Of a DNA stretch of 5,138 nucleotides, positions 4,021 to 5,138 are shown piece after piece (position 1 is the stretch's first letter; each line of letters begins with the position of its first letter). The notes beneath the pieces are model-generated. The model did not search any database and was not told where the DNA came from. It was given only the letters and a program-made list of their open reading frames with translations. The position numbers and the translations under genes were made by a program. Origin of the DNA: Acidobacteriota bacterium (GTDB lineage: Bacteria; Acidobacteriota; Terriglobia; Acidiferrales; UBA7541); assembly GCA_003161495.1 (NCBI GenBank), contig PMOP01000234.1, positions 1 to 5,138 of the forward strand, written 5' to 3'.

Positions 4021-5138
4021 ATGGCGCACCCATTCGACATCCATCTCGACTCTCTGACCGGCGCCAACGCCGCTTCGCCCGAACGCGCCGTCGCGCTTTT
4101 CGCCGGCGCGCCCGAACACAATACTTTTTACCTGGAAACCTTCGGCTGCCAGATGAACGTCCACGATTCCGAAAAAGTGGCCGGAGTTCTGATGGGCCGC
4201 GGCTACCGCCAGGTGGACACCATCGATGCCGCCAGGCTGGTCCTCTATAACACCTGCAGCATTCGCGAGAAGGCCGCCCAAAAAATTTATTCGCGCCTCG
4301 GCGCGTACGCGAAATATCCCGGCGAAGAAAAAATTATCGGCGTTCTCGGCTGCGTCGCGCAGCAGGAAGGCGAAGAGATTTTCGAGCGCTCTCCGTGGGT
4401 GCGCCTCGTGTGCGGCTCGGCGAGTTACAGTAAGCTGCCCGACCTGATCGCGGAACTGGAAGCCGGCAACCGCCGCGTCATGGGCCTGGACAAGGACACC
4501 GACGCCACATTTGAAACGGAAATCACGCGCCGCGACAATCCGTTTCGCGCATATCTGACGATCATCGAAGGCTGCGACAAGGCGTGCTCCTACTGCGTCG
4601 TGCCCTTCACGCGCGGCCCGGAGCGCAGCCGCGCGAGCGCGTCCGTTTTGGAAGAGGTTCGCAGGCTGGCCGACGCGGGCTACTCGGAAATCCAGCTTCT
4701 CGGGCAAACCGTAAATTCTTATCTGGACCCGTCGGCAAAACGATTGTCCTTCGCGGAGCTTCTGATGTCTGTCGCAGCGGTGCAAGGAATTCGCCGCGTG
4801 CGTTTCACGACGTCGCACCCGCGCGATTTCGGGGGCGACATCGTCGAGGCCATCGACGCGGTGCCGGAATTGTGCGACCACGTTCACTTGCCCGTGCAGT
4901 CGGGATCGACGCGCGTCCTGCGATCGATGCTGCGCACCTACACGCGCGAAGAATATCTGGAAAAGATTGCGCTGATTCGCGCAGCGCGCCGTCCGATCAG
5001 CGTGACCTCGGACATCATTGTCGGCTTTCCCGGCGAAACGGAAGAAGACGTCGAAGAAACGCTTTCCTTGCTCGACGCTGCGCAATACGACGGAGTGTTC
5101 GTGTTCCAGTATTCGCCGCGACCGAATACGACGGCGCA
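4021..5138 (+). CDS. miaB: tRNA-2-methylthio-N6-dimethylallyladenosine synthase MiaB, 3' end missing
   Basis: The 372 visible codons encode a MiaB-type methylthiotransferase, a radical-SAM enzyme with two [4Fe-4S] clusters. It adds a methylthio group to i6A at position 37 of tRNAs reading U-starting codons. The N-terminal (UPF0004) domain, about residues 35-145, has cluster cysteines Cys43 (ETFGCQMN), Cys79 (NTCS) and Cys111 (GCVAQ). The radical-SAM domain from about 175 has Cys185, Cys189 and Cys192 in EGCDKACSYCVVPFTRG. NTCSIREKAAQKIYSRLG, LGQTVNSY, HLPVQSGS, DIIVGFPGET and FQYSPRPNT are typical of MiaB rather than RimO or MtaB. The frame is open at the right edge; the end of the radical-SAM region and the TRAM domain are missing. 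Starts at 4003 (ATG), 4012 (TTG) and 4021 (ATG) are in frame, none with a Shine-Dalgarno; 4021 is preferred because of the promoter-like box over 4003. An upstream stop at 3988 limits the frame. Confidence 0.95.
   Translation, partial: MAHPFDIHLDSLTGANAASPERAVALFAGAPEHNTFYLETFGCQMNVHDSEKVAGVLMGRGYRQVDTIDAARLVLYNTCSIREKAAQKIYSRLGAYAKYPGEEKIIGVLGCVAQQEGEEIFERSPWVRLVCGSASYSKLPDLIAELEAGNRRVMGLDKDTDATFETEITRRDNPFRAYLTIIEGCDKACSYCVVPFTRGPERSRASASVLEEVRRLADAGYSEIQLLGQTVNSYLDPSAKRLSFAELLMSVAAVQGIRRVRFTTSHPRDFGGDIVEAIDAVPELCDHVHLPVQSGSTRVLRSMLRTYTREEYLEKIALIRAARRPISVTSDIIVGFPGETEEDVEETLSLLDAAQYDGVFVFQYSPRPNTTA

Noticed and set aside
3856..5085. A 409-codon open frame on the minus strand opposite miaB
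   Set aside because: It is the antisense shadow of miaB, whose plus-strand product carries all MiaB cysteine motifs. The antisense product is Arg/Ala/His-rich low-grade sequence without any domain, and it would run over the divergent promoters.
1..5138. CRISPR array, tRNA or rRNA genes, or insertion sequence
   Set aside because: No regularly spaced repeats, no cloverleaf or conserved rRNA segments, and no transposase frame were seen on either strand.

Overview
The window carries a Tol-Pal envelope operon on the minus strand and the start of miaB on the plus strand. The two diverge from a compact, repeat-bearing intergenic region at about 3824-4020. In transcription order the operon reads tolQ (from about 3754), tolR (2904), a TolA/TonB-like protein (2482), tolB (1622), then the first 37 codons of a lipoprotein that is almost certainly pal (from 111, running off the left edge). 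On the plus strand, miaB (tRNA ms2i6A37 methylthiotransferase) starts at about 4021 and runs off the right edge.

The organism is a diderm (outer-membrane) bacterium with moderately GC-rich DNA. The protein style suggests Acidobacteriota: a short TolA-like protein with a TonB-type C-terminus, and TolQ/TolR sequences intermediate between Tol and Exb. Dispersed repeats of the 'CACAGAG / ATCTGTG' kind in and between genes, and a paired REP-like palindrome, point the same way. This placement is inference from sequence style, not from a marker gene.

TolQ and TolR form the proton-driven inner-membrane motor. The TolA-like protein is anchored by one membrane helix with a Ser-x3-His motif and reaches across the periplasm. 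TolB is a periplasmic beta-propeller, and Pal is the outer-membrane lipoprotein that binds peptidoglycan. Together they constrict the outer membrane at division and keep the envelope intact. tolR and the tolA-like gene are 5 nt apart. tolB is preceded by a possible 13-codon leader ORF whose stop overlaps the tolB start. The tolQ-tolR gap (157 nt) and tolB-pal gap (116 nt) are wider; the first holds an imperfect inverted repeat.

The divergent region holds the least explained material. It contains a good sigma70-type promoter for tol lying where the longest tolQ reading frame would start, so that tolQ probably uses a non-ATG start downstream. It also holds a perfect 7-bp inverted repeat plus a third half-site next to a second possible promoter, a nearly perfect 28-bp inverted repeat built of two REP-like hairpins, and an extended -10 just before miaB, which lacks a visible ribosome binding site. 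I see no wholly new system. The core genes are standard, and the interest is in regulation and in repeats that have been recruited into genes.
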